From contig NZ_KI912470.1 in assembly GCF_000518685.1 (NCBI RefSeq), forward strand, positions 158,623 through 222,622: a stretch of 64,000 nt of DNA, read 5' to 3'. The position numbers and the translations under genes were made by a program. The DNA comes from Eubacterium xylanophilum ATCC 35991. GTDB lineage: Bacteria; Bacillota; Clostridia; Lachnospirales; Lachnospiraceae. This document shows positions 6,376 through 16,025 of the stretch, piece by piece. Each line of letters opens with the position of its first letter. Position 1 is the first letter of the stretch. The notes beneath the pieces were generated by a model. The model worked only from the letters and a program-made list of their open reading frames with translations, was not told the origin of the DNA and did not search any database.

Positions 6376-9300
6376 ATGTCAAAGTTGATGAAAAAAAAGG
6401 GCTTGAGGAATTTTCTGATATTTGTACTACTTGTTGTAGCACTGGTAGTATTCTTCCAAATTAAAGGAAATTCTAAGAGCGACAACTCCGCAAAGTACAA
6501 GGGAGTAGATTTTGAGAACACTTCGACGGATTATGGAAGAAGTGATACGTATGCCCAGTACGTCAAAGCGCACGGAGAGAATGAGCCAGCAGGAGACGGT
6601 AATGCTTATGATGTAGATTTGTTTAAAGCAAAGACATCAAACGGCACTAAGAAACGTCCGGGTGTTGGGCCAAATGACGATAAGTCAGACGCATTGCAGA
6701 TTCCGGAAGAGGGATTTGCTGAGTTCACAATCGATGTTAAAGAGGAAGGTTACTACAATATTTATACAGAGTACTTCCCAACAACGGATGAAGATGACCG
6801 TGGAATCAACATCGAGGCCAAGGTAGAGATTAACGGACAGGTTCCGTTTAATGGAGCAGACTCTATCTCATTCCAACGTGTCTATGTCGACAAAGGTGAG
6901 CCTACAAAGGATAACCAAGGAAATGAGGTTAGACCTACACAGGTTCAGGATCCAAACCAGCGTTGGATGCCAGCCTACTTTGAAGACGGAACGGGATACG
7001 AGGTAGATCCGTACAAGTTCTTCTTTAAGAAGGGTAAGAATGTTCTCCGCATCACAGGAGTAAATGAAAAGTTTGTAATTCGTAAGCTTAAAGTTGCGAA
7101 TATGGCTAAGACTCCTACATATGAAGAATATGCAAAGGGTATTAGCGAAGAGAACACTGCACAGCAGGGATGTAAAAAGATTCAGGGAGAGGACGCAGTA
7201 AGACGTTCAGCTCCATCATTGTATGCAACATACGATCGTACATCAAGTGACACAGAGTATGTTGACAAGAATGGAAAGGTCTCTGTTGGAAACACCAGTA
7301 AACAGGTTCTTGATATGACTGGTGGTACTCAGTGGAAAGTTCCTAACGATTGGATTGAGTGGGAATTTGAAGTTGAGGAAGAAGGAAACTATGTAATCGG
7401 TATCAAAGGACGTCAGGGATATAACAGAGGTTATATCGCCAACAGATCTTTGTACATAGATGGAGTGATTCCTTTTGAAGAGGTTTCCCAGATTAGATTT
7501 AGCTACAGTAACTACTGGGATATGACATGCCTTCAGGATGCGAAAGGTAATCCATACAAATTCCATCTTACCAAAGGAAAACATGTGATTAGACTTAAGA
7601 ATACACTTGGAGATCTTGGTGAGTATTTGTCAGAGCTTTCAGATAGTGTATTTAATATGAATAAGATGTATAGAACGATTCTCGTTTTGACAGGTACAGA
7701 GCCTGATGAGTATCGTGACTATCAGATTGAAAAAGTTTATCCAGAAGTAATCGAAGCGATGGATTTGGAGTCTAAGAGACTTTACAAACTCGTTGATGAA
7801 GTTACAGAGTACGCTGGGGAGAAGAGTGGAGAAATTTCAGTTGCCCAGACACTTGCAGCACAGATGGAATTGTTCGTTGAAAGACCGGACAAGATTCCTG
7901 GAACGCTTGCAAACTTCAAAGAGAATATCAGTTCACTTGGAACATCAATTAATAACTTGAGTGCAGCTGCTATGGATATTGACTATATTGCAATTGCAGA
8001 CGACAAGAAGAACCTTCCTTCTGTAAACGAAGGTGGATTTGACAAGATGGTACACGAGAGTATCCTCTTCTTCAATTCATTTAGAAGTGATTCTTCTGCA
8101 CTTGGTAATGTCTATGACTCAAAAGACAAAGACGTTATCGATGTATGGATTACAGCTGGTCGTGACCAGAGTACAATCCTTAAGAACATGGTTGACCAGG
8201 TATTTACTCCAGAGTCAAATATCAAGGTTAACGTTAAGTTGATTGATGCAGCGAATACAGTAAGTTCTGCTGGAGTTAATGCGATGCTCCCAGCCGTTAT
8301 CTCAGGATTTGGTCCTGATGTGGCACTCAGTATCGCACAGACAGAGCCTGTTAACTATGCACTTCGTAATGCGGTAGTTGATTTGACTCAGTTCCCAGAC
8401 TTGAATGATGTATTGTCAGAGTATTATGAGAGTTCATATGTATCATATGAGTTCAATAATGGAATATATGCTTTGCCGGAGACACAGAACTACAACGTTA
8501 TGTTCTATCGTACAGATATCATGGGAGACCTTGGTGTCGATGTAGAGAAGGATGTTAATACTTGGGATGACGTTCTCAGTATTCTTCCAATTCTTCAGAA
8601 GAACAGTATGACATTTGCAGTTCCTTCAGTAGAGAGAAAGATCGGTAATACTACAAACCCTGACCTTGCTAACTACTATGCTCAGTTGTATCAGCGTGGT
8701 GGAACACTTTATGATGACCAGGCTATGGAGACAACAATTGGTACAGCAGAGGGAATCGATGCATTTGAATTCTATACTAAGTTGTTTACAAACTACAAAC
8801 TCGCAAAGCAGTATGACTTTGTAAACCGTTTCAGATCAGGAGAGATGCCTATCGGTGTTGCAGATTACAACAACTTCAACACTTTGGCTGTATTCGCACC
8901 TGAGATTAAAGGTTTGTGGAATTTTGCTAAGATTCCTGGAGTTAAGGATAAGAATGGACGCATTAATAGAGCTACTCAGTCATGGGGTACATGTTCTATG
9001 ATGCTTCGTGGAGCTGAAGAGCGTAACAAGAAAGAGAACAGCTGGAAGTTCCTTAAGTGGTGGGCTAGTGCTGAGACACAGGCTACATTCGCTAGCGAGC
9101 TTGAGGCGGTTATGGGTGCATCTGCACGTTATGCTACAGCTAATAAGAAGACTTTCGATACTCTTTCATGGAGTAGTAAAGAGTCTGCAGCTTTGAAAGA
9201 ACAGTGGAAGTCAGCGTTCGGATTACCTGAGGTTGCTGGTGGATATTACACATCTCGTCATATCACTAATGCTATCCGTAGGGTTATGAATCAGAACGAG

Positions 9301-9396
9301 GATCCTCGTGAGACTATTCTTGATTACGTTCGTACAATCAATGAAGAGATTACGAACAAGAGACAAGAGTTCGGCTTACCAGTGAAAAAAGAGTAA
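6376..9396 (+). CDS. Membrane-anchored extracellular solute-binding protein with two beta-sandwich domains
   Basis: A 1006-aa importer receptor, more than twice the usual length. Residues 13-28 (FLIFVLLVVALVVFF) form one transmembrane anchor; there is no lipobox, unlike most Gram-positive binding proteins. Two carbohydrate-binding-module-like beta-sandwich domains follow (about 40-250 and 290-440; both have a GxYxI strand and an E/D-rich face). A helical stretch spans about 450-570. A family 1 solute-binding domain (about 590-1000) shows DVWITAGRDQSTILKNMVDQ-like and TWGTCSMML patterns. The start has AGGAG at 6359-6363. It heads an operon with two permeases and no ATPase. The ligand is probably a xylan-derived oligosaccharide, inferred from context. 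Arg is often CGT here, rarer in neighbouring enzymes, suggesting high expression. Confidence 0.85.
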   Translation: MSKLMKKKGLRNFLIFVLLVVALVVFFQIKGNSKSDNSAKYKGVDFENTSTDYGRSDTYAQYVKAHGENEPAGDGNAYDVDLFKAKTSNGTKKRPGVGPNDDKSDALQIPEEGFAEFTIDVKEEGYYNIYTEYFPTTDEDDRGINIEAKVEINGQVPFNGADSISFQRVYVDKGEPTKDNQGNEVRPTQVQDPNQRWMPAYFEDGTGYEVDPYKFFFKKGKNVLRITGVNEKFVIRKLKVANMAKTPTYEEYAKGISEENTAQQGCKKIQGEDAVRRSAPSLYATYDRTSSDTEYVDKNGKVSVGNTSKQVLDMTGGTQWKVPNDWIEWEFEVEEEGNYVIGIKGRQGYNRGYIANRSLYIDGVIPFEEVSQIRFSYSNYWDMTCLQDAKGNPYKFHLTKGKHVIRLKNTLGDLGEYLSELSDSVFNMNKMYRTILVLTGTEPDEYRDYQIEKVYPEVIEAMDLESKRLYKLVDEVTEYAGEKSGEISVAQTLAAQMELFVERPDKIPGTLANFKENISSLGTSINNLSAAAMDIDYIAIADDKKNLPSVNEGGFDKMVHESILFFNSFRSDSSALGNVYDSKDKDVIDVWITAGRDQSTILKNMVDQVFTPESNIKVNVKLIDAANTVSSAGVNAMLPAVISGFGPDVALSIAQTEPVNYALRNAVVDLTQFPDLNDVLSEYYESSYVSYEFNNGIYALPETQNYNVMFYRTDIMGDLGVDVEKDVNTWDDVLSILPILQKNSMTFAVPSVERKIGNTTNPDLANYYAQLYQRGGTLYDDQAMETTIGTAEGIDAFEFYTKLFTNYKLAKQYDFVNRFRSGEMPIGVADYNNFNTLAVFAPEIKGLWNFAKIPGVKDKNGRINRATQSWGTCSMMLRGAEERNKKENSWKFLKWWASAETQATFASELEAVMGASARYATANKKTFDTLSWSSKESAALKEQWKSAFGLPEVAGGYYTSRHITNAIRRVMNQNEDPRETILDYVRTINEEITNKRQEFGLPVKKE

Positions 9397-9423
9397 AATA
9401 CAAAAAGAGAGGAGAGTTAATGT

Positions 9424-10356
9424 ATGTTTCTTAAAAAATACTTTTCAATAAAGAAACGTAATGCCAAGATTGCTTGGAAAAAAGCAAAGGCGTCTAGAAC
9501 ATGTTATTTGTTCTTGTTACCATACTTTATTGTATTTACAGCATTCTATATTTTGCCGGTATTGATGTCGATTTATTATAGTTTCACTTACTATAACGTA
9601 TTGGAGCCTGCAAAGTTTATAGGCTTTGACAACTATATTGATTTGTTGCTCAGTGATGATGTAAATCTTATTGGTATCAAGAATACATTCCTCTTGGCAG
9701 CTATTACAGGACCACTTGGATATGTCATGGCATTTATCTTTGCGTGGTTCATCAATGAGCTTCCAAGATATATCAGAGCTTTCGCGGTTTGTGTATTCTA
9801 TGCACCTACAATTTCCGGACAGGCATATATGGTATGGTCAATCCTGTTCAGTGGAGATGCTTATGGTTATGTAAACGCGTTCTTTATTAAGTTCGGTATC
9901 ATCAGCGAGCCGGTTCTATGGCTCACTGATGTGAAATATATGATGAATGTAGTTATCGTTATTGTACTTTGGATGAGTCTTGGTACAGGATTCCTTTCAT
10001 TCGTTGCCGGTCTTCAGGGTATCGATGCTTCACAGTTTGAGGCCGGATACGTTGACGGTGTTAAGAACAGATGGCAGGAGCTTTGGTATATCACATTGCC
10101 TAATATGAAACCTATGCTTTTGTTCGGTGCGGTAATGGCTATCATGCAGTCATTCGGTGTAGCGGATGTAACAATGGCACTTTGTGGTTTCCCAAGTACA
10201 GACTATGCAGCCAGAACAGTTGTAACTCACTTGATTGACTACGGTACAACTCGTTTTGAGATGGGTTATGCATCTGCAATTGCTACGTTGCTGTTTATCG
10301 TAATGATTATATGTAACAAGGCAGTACAGGCATTACTTAGCAAAGTTGGAACTTGA
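9424..10356 (+). CDS. Carbohydrate ABC transporter permease (MalF/UgpA type), set 1
   Basis: Integral membrane subunit of a CUT1-class sugar importer, 310 aa with six predicted membrane segments beginning near residue 25 (YLFLLPYFIVFTAFYILP). The cytoplasmic EAA loop that contacts the ATPase is visible as EAGYVDGVKNRWQELWYITL. It follows the large binding protein by 27 bases, with GGAG ahead of the start, and is followed by its MalG-type partner. No nucleotide-binding subunit is encoded nearby, so a shared MsmK/UgpC-like ATPase elsewhere is expected, as is common in Firmicutes. Confidence 0.93.
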   Translation: MFLKKYFSIKKRNAKIAWKKAKASRTCYLFLLPYFIVFTAFYILPVLMSIYYSFTYYNVLEPAKFIGFDNYIDLLLSDDVNLIGIKNTFLLAAITGPLGYVMAFIFAWFINELPRYIRAFAVCVFYAPTISGQAYMVWSILFSGDAYGYVNAFFIKFGIISEPVLWLTDVKYMMNVVIVIVLWMSLGTGFLSFVAGLQGIDASQFEAGYVDGVKNRWQELWYITLPNMKPMLLFGAVMAIMQSFGVADVTMALCGFPSTDYAARTVVTHLIDYGTTRFEMGYASAIATLLFIVMIICNKAVQALLSKVGT

Positions 10357-10373
10357 TAGGAGGTATTAGACAG

Positions 10374-11237
10374 ATGAAATTAATCAAAATTAAGAGAAGA
10401 AAACCTAACCGTTCACGCGGTGGTGACTTAGGCGTTTATATAATGTTGATCTTGTTTGGTTTATTCTTTGTTATGCCTCTTGTATATGCTATAAGTAGTG
10501 CATTTAAGCCATTGGATGAGATTTATCTCTATCCACCAAGATTTTTCGTTAAAAACCCTACATTCAATAACTTCCAGGATTTGTTGGTAGTTATGTCAAG
10601 TTCATATGTACCATTCACAAGATACGTCTTCAATACAGTTTTGACAACTCTTGTTGGAACACTTGGTCACTTGCTCATAGGTTCCATGGCAGCATATGTT
10701 CTTGCAAAATATGATTTCCCACTTGGAAAGGGAATATTTAACTTGATTCAGTCAGCCCTGATGTTTAACGCATATGTACTTATGATTCCTACATATCTTG
10801 TTATGTCAAATCTCGGCTGGGTTGATACATACTTGGCACTTATTGTTCCAGCCTTTGCGCTTCCTATGGGATTGTTCCTTATGAAGCAGTTCATGGAGCA
10901 GATTCCTGACGCTTTGATAGAGGCGGCTAAGATTGACGGTGCCAAAGAGGGAAGAATTTATCTTCAGATTGTCATGCCTAACGTAAAGCCTGCTTGGCTT
11001 ACTGTGACAATCTTCTCAGTACAAACATTGTGGAACCAAAAAGGACAGGTTTATATTTACTCAGAGGAATATAAGATGCTTCCTTATGCACTTCAGCAGA
11101 TTATGTCTGGTGGTGTTGCCCGTGCGGGTGTAGGTTCTGCTGCAACGATGGTTGTTATGATGGTTCCAATTGTTATCTTTATCGCAGCACAAAGTAACAT
11201 TTTGGAAACAATGGCAAGCTCTGGTATTAAGGATTGA
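10374..11237 (+). CDS. Carbohydrate ABC transporter permease (MalG/UgpE type), set 1
   Basis: Second membrane subunit of the set 1 importer, 287 aa. The first membrane span is GVYIMLILFGLFFVMPLVYA, and the EAA loop reads EAAKIDGAKEGRIYLQIVMP. The ATG at 10374 has AGGAGG at 10358-10363; an in-frame TTG at 10353 lies inside the end of the previous gene and upstream of this site, so it is not the start. It pairs with the preceding MalF-type gene to form the heterodimeric channel. Confidence 0.93.
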   Translation: MKLIKIKRRKPNRSRGGDLGVYIMLILFGLFFVMPLVYAISSAFKPLDEIYLYPPRFFVKNPTFNNFQDLLVVMSSSYVPFTRYVFNTVLTTLVGTLGHLLIGSMAAYVLAKYDFPLGKGIFNLIQSALMFNAYVLMIPTYLVMSNLGWVDTYLALIVPAFALPMGLFLMKQFMEQIPDALIEAAKIDGAKEGRIYLQIVMPNVKPAWLTVTIFSVQTLWNQKGQVYIYSEEYKMLPYALQQIMSGGVARAGVGSAATMVVMMVPIVIFIAAQSNILETMASSGIKD

Positions 11238-11253
11238 TAAGGGGGATAAAGAG

Positions 11254-12750
11254 ATGAGAGTATCATATAAAAGAATTACATCTTTACTTGCTCTATTAGT
11301 AGTTTTATCCATATCTTTATCAGTTGTGGATGTACAGGCTAGCACGAGTTCAGATGGAAATCACTTCACATATATATATGACTGTTGGGGATACGATCGT
11401 GAATCTCCAGATGCATATTCAGTAACTCGAACAATTACAGGTGCTGATTTCGAGTGCGGAAACTTCAAAGACCCTGAAGGTTTGTATGTAAATGGTCAGT
11501 ATATGTACGTGGCAGATTCTGGAAACAACAGAATTTTGGAGTTTACATATATCAATGATAAATTCGAGTTTATCAAAGAAATCAGTAAGTTCCAGTACAA
11601 TGGAAAAGAGGAGAGTCTTAAAACTCCTCAGGATGTTTATGTAAATGATGATGGTGATTACTATATCGCCGATACAGGAAACTTCAGAATTGTTCATCTT
11701 GACAAGAACTTGAACGTTGTTAAGATTATCACAAAGCCAGAGGATGAGACAGTTAGTTCTTCAGAAAACTTCATTCCACAGAAGCTTGTTGTTGATAGTT
11801 CAAAGCGTATTTTCTGTCAGGCTCAGAACGTGAACAAAGGTTTCATGGAGTTCGCCGATGACGGATCATTTACAGGTTATGTAGGAGCAAGTAAGGTTAC
11901 ATATAACTTCTTTCAGTATTTGTGGAAGTTGGTTGCTACAAAAGAGCAGCGTGAGAGAATGGCACTTTTTGTACCAACTGAGTATAGTAATCTATGTCTT
12001 GATTCAGAAGGATTTATCTATGCGACAATTGCTGCAATTGGTGAGGATGTAACTATTGAAAATGCTCAGCCAATTCGTAAGCTTAATGCAAAGGGAACAG
12101 ATATCCTCGTTCGTAATGGTTATGAAGAGCCATATGGTGACTTGAGATATACACCGGACGGAGAGATGAAGGGACCTTCAAAGTTCGTAGATATTACATG
12201 CCTTGATAATGATGTTTATTATGCACTTGATAATACACGTGGACGTGTATTTGCATATGACTTCCAGGGTAATATGCTCTATGCATTTGGTGGTCACGGA
12301 TACAAGGCAGGATATTTTATTAATGCTGTGGCATTGGAGGATCTTGGCGATACACTTTGTGTATTGGATGCAAACCTTGGTTCTATTACACAGTTCTCAT
12401 TGACTGATTACGGTACCCTTATTAATCAGGGATTGAGCCAGTATAAAGTCGGTGATTATGACGGATCAGCTTCAACATGGAGAAAGGTGCTTAAGCACAA
12501 CGGTAACTACGACCAGGCTTATATCGGAATTGGTCGTTCAGAGTTGAGACAGAAGCACTATGCTGAGGCTATGAAGTACTTCAAGATTAAGCTTGACTCT
12601 ACCAACTACTCAAAAGCATATAAGTTATATCGTAAAGAGTGGTTCGAAAGCAATATCTTATATATTCTTGCGATCATAGTTCTCCTCGTATTGATAGGAT
12701 TTGGTCGTGGGTTCATAGTGAAAGCAAGGAAGGAGGTAGAGCGAGGATGA
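11254..12750 (+). CDS. Secreted NHL-repeat / TPR protein with C-terminal membrane anchor
   Basis: A 498-aa protein with an N-terminal signal peptide (LLALLVVLSISLSVV, possible cleavage after VQA). NHL-like beta-propeller repeats follow (LYVNGQYMYVADSGNNRILE near residue 75, DVYVNDDGDYYIADTGNFRI near 130, more to about 380). A TPR-like helical pair lies near 405-460 (YKVGDYDGSASTWRKVL, HYAEAMKYFKIKL). A C-terminal transmembrane helix (ILYILAIIVLLVLIGF) has basic residues after it. The propeller and TPRs would face outside, probably contacting sugar polymer, cell wall or partner proteins. Catalysis is not evident. The stop overlaps the start of the Yip1-family gene (ATGA), indicating translational coupling. 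Role in the importer operon is not known to me. Confidence 0.8.
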   Translation: MRVSYKRITSLLALLVVLSISLSVVDVQASTSSDGNHFTYIYDCWGYDRESPDAYSVTRTITGADFECGNFKDPEGLYVNGQYMYVADSGNNRILEFTYINDKFEFIKEISKFQYNGKEESLKTPQDVYVNDDGDYYIADTGNFRIVHLDKNLNVVKIITKPEDETVSSSENFIPQKLVVDSSKRIFCQAQNVNKGFMEFADDGSFTGYVGASKVTYNFFQYLWKLVATKEQRERMALFVPTEYSNLCLDSEGFIYATIAAIGEDVTIENAQPIRKLNAKGTDILVRNGYEEPYGDLRYTPDGEMKGPSKFVDITCLDNDVYYALDNTRGRVFAYDFQGNMLYAFGGHGYKAGYFINAVALEDLGDTLCVLDANLGSITQFSLTDYGTLINQGLSQYKVGDYDGSASTWRKVLKHNGNYDQAYIGIGRSELRQKHYAEAMKYFKIKLDSTNYSKAYKLYRKEWFESNILYILAIIVLLVLIGFGRGFIVKARKEVERG

Positions 12751-13418
12751 GCTTAAAGCAACGTATTCTTAACAAAGATGCATGGAGTGCGTATGGAAGA
12801 TCCTTGAGATTTTCACTTCACTGTATCGTCCATCCATTCGATGGTTTCTGGGATTTGACCCATGAAAAAAGAGGATCAATGGCAGCGGCAAATACATTGA
12901 TTGTTCTAGTATTGCTTGTTAACCTCTTGAAGCTTGGTTTTACTAATTTCATGTTCCAGGACCCTGTTGTCAACTGGAATGAAGTAAACTTGCTCATGGA
13001 AATCATGACATTCTTGCTACCATTTTTAGTATATTGTTTGGCAAACTGGTGCCTTACAACTTTGTTTGAAGGTAAAGGTACTTTGAAAGATATTTATATG
13101 GGAACAGCATATGCATGTACACCATATATTATCATTCAGTTGCCACTTATGATAGTTAGTAATTTCGTAACAGAAGAGGAAGGTTCCTTCTATGTATACT
13201 TTGGATACTTCTCATTGATTTGGTCAGGACTTTTGATCATGGCTTCTGTAATGATGATTCACGACTTCTTGCTTGGAAAAGCATTTGTGTCTATCGTCTT
13301 TACTCTCGTGGGAATGTTGGTAATCGTATTCCTTATGGTTCTCTTCTTCAGTTTGATTAGTGACGGTATATCATATTTCTATTCGATATACAAAGAAATC
13401 GTCTACAGATTCTATTGA
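12747..13418 (+). CDS. Yip1-family integral membrane protein
   Basis: A 223-aa protein with a cytoplasmic N-terminus (HPFDGFWDLTHEKRGS, a recurring Yip1-domain lead) followed by about five hydrophobic segments. In eukaryotes Yip1 proteins act in membrane trafficking; bacterial members have no defined role. The start is the ATG overlapping the previous stop, with AGGAGGT just upstream; an open stretch further upstream to 12639 overlaps the preceding gene and is not used. It is coupled to the NHL/TPR gene and followed 24 bases later by the DUF5696 lipoprotein, suggesting the three products form one envelope complex with the sugar importers. Confidence 0.8.
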   Translation: MSLKQRILNKDAWSAYGRSLRFSLHCIVHPFDGFWDLTHEKRGSMAAANTLIVLVLLVNLLKLGFTNFMFQDPVVNWNEVNLLMEIMTFLLPFLVYCLANWCLTTLFEGKGTLKDIYMGTAYACTPYIIIQLPLMIVSNFVTEEEGSFYVYFGYFSLIWSGLLIMASVMMIHDFLLGKAFVSIVFTLVGMLVIVFLMVLFFSLISDGISYFYSIYKEIVYRFY

Positions 13419-13442
13419 TTGGGAAGGAGGACATAGTTAATA

Positions 13443-16025
13443 ATGAAAAAGAAATTAACATTATTTATTGTTACTGCAATGGCTTCACTCCTGATGGTAG
13501 GCTGTACAAGTACAACCACTTCTAACAAGGAAATTAAGACCTATAAGAATGATGGTTGTAAAACTGTAACAATATCAAATGACGATTTGGAATTTACTGT
13601 TGACAAGGACACTACACAGTTTAAGCTTGTTAACAAGAAAAATAATAAGGTTTATACATCTAATCCTTCTGCACAGGATGTTGAAAAGTATGCCAATGCT
13701 AAGGGACCACTTAAAGAGGTTATCAGTTCAACACTTAACCTCACATATTCCAATAGCACTGACACAAAAAAAGAAATCAACAACTTCTCAGCATCAGTAG
13801 GCAATGGAAACTACTCAATTGAGAAGGTTAGCGACAACGAAGTTGATGTTAACTATTCAATCGGAGAGATTGAGAGACAATACCTTTGTCCATTGGCAGT
13901 AAAAGTTGATGTAATGGAAAAGTATCTCGAGGGCTTAGACAGTTCAACAAAGAGAGCAGTTACTCGTAACTATGTTAAGTACGAGTATGACGGATTTGAG
14001 ACTGATGCCGAGAGAGATATGGCACTTGAGAAGTTCCCTGATCTTCAGGAACATCCGGTATATTACCTCAATGAGAAAATTACTGAGTCCAAGGCTAAGC
14101 CTTTGGAGGAGATTTTCGCAAAGATAGGTTATACAGAAGAGCAGCGTGCCAAAGATATGGAGGGATACAATATTGACCGTAACAGCGGCAAGCCTGTATT
14201 CTCTATCACAATGCAGTATATCCTTGAGGATAATGAATTAGTTGTAAATATTCCGATGGATAAAATCGAGTACAATACAAAGTATCCAATTGTTGAGTTG
14301 CAGGTTCTTCCATACATGGGAAGTGCTAACAAAGACGAAGAGGGATTCTCAATTGTACCTGATGGAACTGGTGGTATTATTAACTTCAACAATGGCAAGA
14401 CTACTCAGCAGACATATCTCGCTGAGATGTATGGTTGGGACTACGGTATCAGCCGTAAGAGTGTTGTTGATGAGACAAGAGCGACATTCCCAATGTTCGC
14501 CATTGCCAATAAGTCATCAGAGCAGTCATTCCTCTGCGTATCAGAATCAGGTAGTGCTTATTCAAGCGTTATGTCTGATATAGCAGGTAAGAAGAGTGGA
14601 TACAACTACAGCAGATTTGTATACAAGATGGTTCATGGTGAGAACATGGACATTTCATCTAAGTCAGATACAACAGTTCGTGTATTTGAAGATGGCTTGC
14701 CTAAGGGCGAGAACATCAAACAGAGATATATCTTCTCTCAAGACACAGATTATGTAAGTCTTGCAAAGACATACCGTGAGTACTTGATGAAGAGATATCC
14801 GGAAATCAAGAAACCTGAAGAGGGATCAATTAAGTCAGTTCCTATGGCAGTTGAGTTGATCGGTGCAGTAGATAATGTTGAGCATATCTTGGGATATCCG
14901 GTAACACGTCCACTTGCATTGACAACATATGAGGATGCGCAGAAGATTTTGACTCAGTTGTCACAATCTGGCATCAGCGATATCAGCGCTAAGTACACTG
15001 GATGGTTCAATGGTGGTGTAGATCCTACATCAGCAGCTCATGTGGACTTGATTGGAAGACTTGGTGATTCTTCAGATATGAAGGCATTGAATAACTTTGT
15101 AAAGAACGAAGCTGCAGTAAACTTCTACTATGGTGGTAAGTTCATGTATGTTGGAAAGAACAAGTTGCTTTTCGACGGATTCAATGTCAACAGAGATTCA
15201 GCTAAGTTTGTTAGTAGAGAGATCTGCGAGATTTATTCAACAGATCCAGTAACATATCAGTCAAATGAGGACTATGAGACATGTGGTCTTTACTACTTGA
15301 CTAAGCCATCATATATGTTAAATAATATCGACCACTTTGTTGATGAGATTACAAGTTATGGTGGAAAGAATGTAAGTTTTGAAGACATCGGATATTCTCT
15401 TGCAGGAGATTATAATTACAAGTCAAGAGTATCTCGTGAAGCTTCACTTAACAAGCAGGTTGAGAAACTTAAAGCTTTGAAAGAGCATGATAATGGTGTG
15501 ATGATTACTACAGGAAATATGTATGCAGTACCATATGCAGATTATGTTACTGACCTTAACATTTCTCCTAAGGCAGTTAATATCATCGATGAGTCAATTC
15601 CATTTCTTGAGATTGCACTCCATGGTTTGGTTAAATACTCAGGAAGTGCTATAAACCTTTCTGCAGATGAGAAGGATATCGTTCTTAAGTCTGCTGAGAC
15701 TGGTTCAGGACTTTACTTCACATTTATGAATGCTCCAACTTCAGTCTTGCAGGATGGCCAGTATACACAGTACTATGCATGTAACTTCACAGATTGGAAA
15801 GATACAGCTGTTGAATTGTATAACAGATTCAACAACGAGCTCGGTGATACATATGGTTCATATATCACTAACCATGAGAAGCTTGCAGAAGGTGTATATA
15901 AGACAACATTTGAAAATGGTAATTACGTTGTTGTAAATTACAATTATTCAGATTATGATGACGGAACATACAAGGTACCAAAGAGAGACTTTGTTACTAA
16001 GAAAACTAATGGAGGTGATAAGTAA
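13443..16025 (+). CDS. DUF5696-family lipoprotein
   Basis: An 860-aa lipoprotein: signal peptide with lipobox LMVGC (Cys near residue 21), Thr/Ser-rich linker, then a large extracellular domain. The N-terminal third is beta-rich (ETD/FTVDKDTTQF, NLTYSNSTDTKKE). The middle has SIVPDGTGGIINFNNGK. The C-terminal half (ELIGAVDNVEHILGYPV, YTGWFNGG, SFEDIGYSLAGDYN) has the look of a glycosidase-like TIM barrel, which fits DUF5696; catalytic residues cannot be assigned. AAGGAGGA precedes the start. The stop abuts the start of the next permease gene. Its place between two sugar importers points to oligosaccharide capture or trimming at the cell surface. Confidence 0.78.
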   Translation: MKKKLTLFIVTAMASLLMVGCTSTTTSNKEIKTYKNDGCKTVTISNDDLEFTVDKDTTQFKLVNKKNNKVYTSNPSAQDVEKYANAKGPLKEVISSTLNLTYSNSTDTKKEINNFSASVGNGNYSIEKVSDNEVDVNYSIGEIERQYLCPLAVKVDVMEKYLEGLDSSTKRAVTRNYVKYEYDGFETDAERDMALEKFPDLQEHPVYYLNEKITESKAKPLEEIFAKIGYTEEQRAKDMEGYNIDRNSGKPVFSITMQYILEDNELVVNIPMDKIEYNTKYPIVELQVLPYMGSANKDEEGFSIVPDGTGGIINFNNGKTTQQTYLAEMYGWDYGISRKSVVDETRATFPMFAIANKSSEQSFLCVSESGSAYSSVMSDIAGKKSGYNYSRFVYKMVHGENMDISSKSDTTVRVFEDGLPKGENIKQRYIFSQDTDYVSLAKTYREYLMKRYPEIKKPEEGSIKSVPMAVELIGAVDNVEHILGYPVTRPLALTTYEDAQKILTQLSQSGISDISAKYTGWFNGGVDPTSAAHVDLIGRLGDSSDMKALNNFVKNEAAVNFYYGGKFMYVGKNKLLFDGFNVNRDSAKFVSREICEIYSTDPVTYQSNEDYETCGLYYLTKPSYMLNNIDHFVDEITSYGGKNVSFEDIGYSLAGDYNYKSRVSREASLNKQVEKLKALKEHDNGVMITTGNMYAVPYADYVTDLNISPKAVNIIDESIPFLEIALHGLVKYSGSAINLSADEKDIVLKSAETGSGLYFTFMNAPTSVLQDGQYTQYYACNFTDWKDTAVELYNRFNNELGDTYGSYITNHEKLAEGVYKTTFENGNYVVVNYNYSDYDDGTYKVPKRDFVTKKTNGGDK

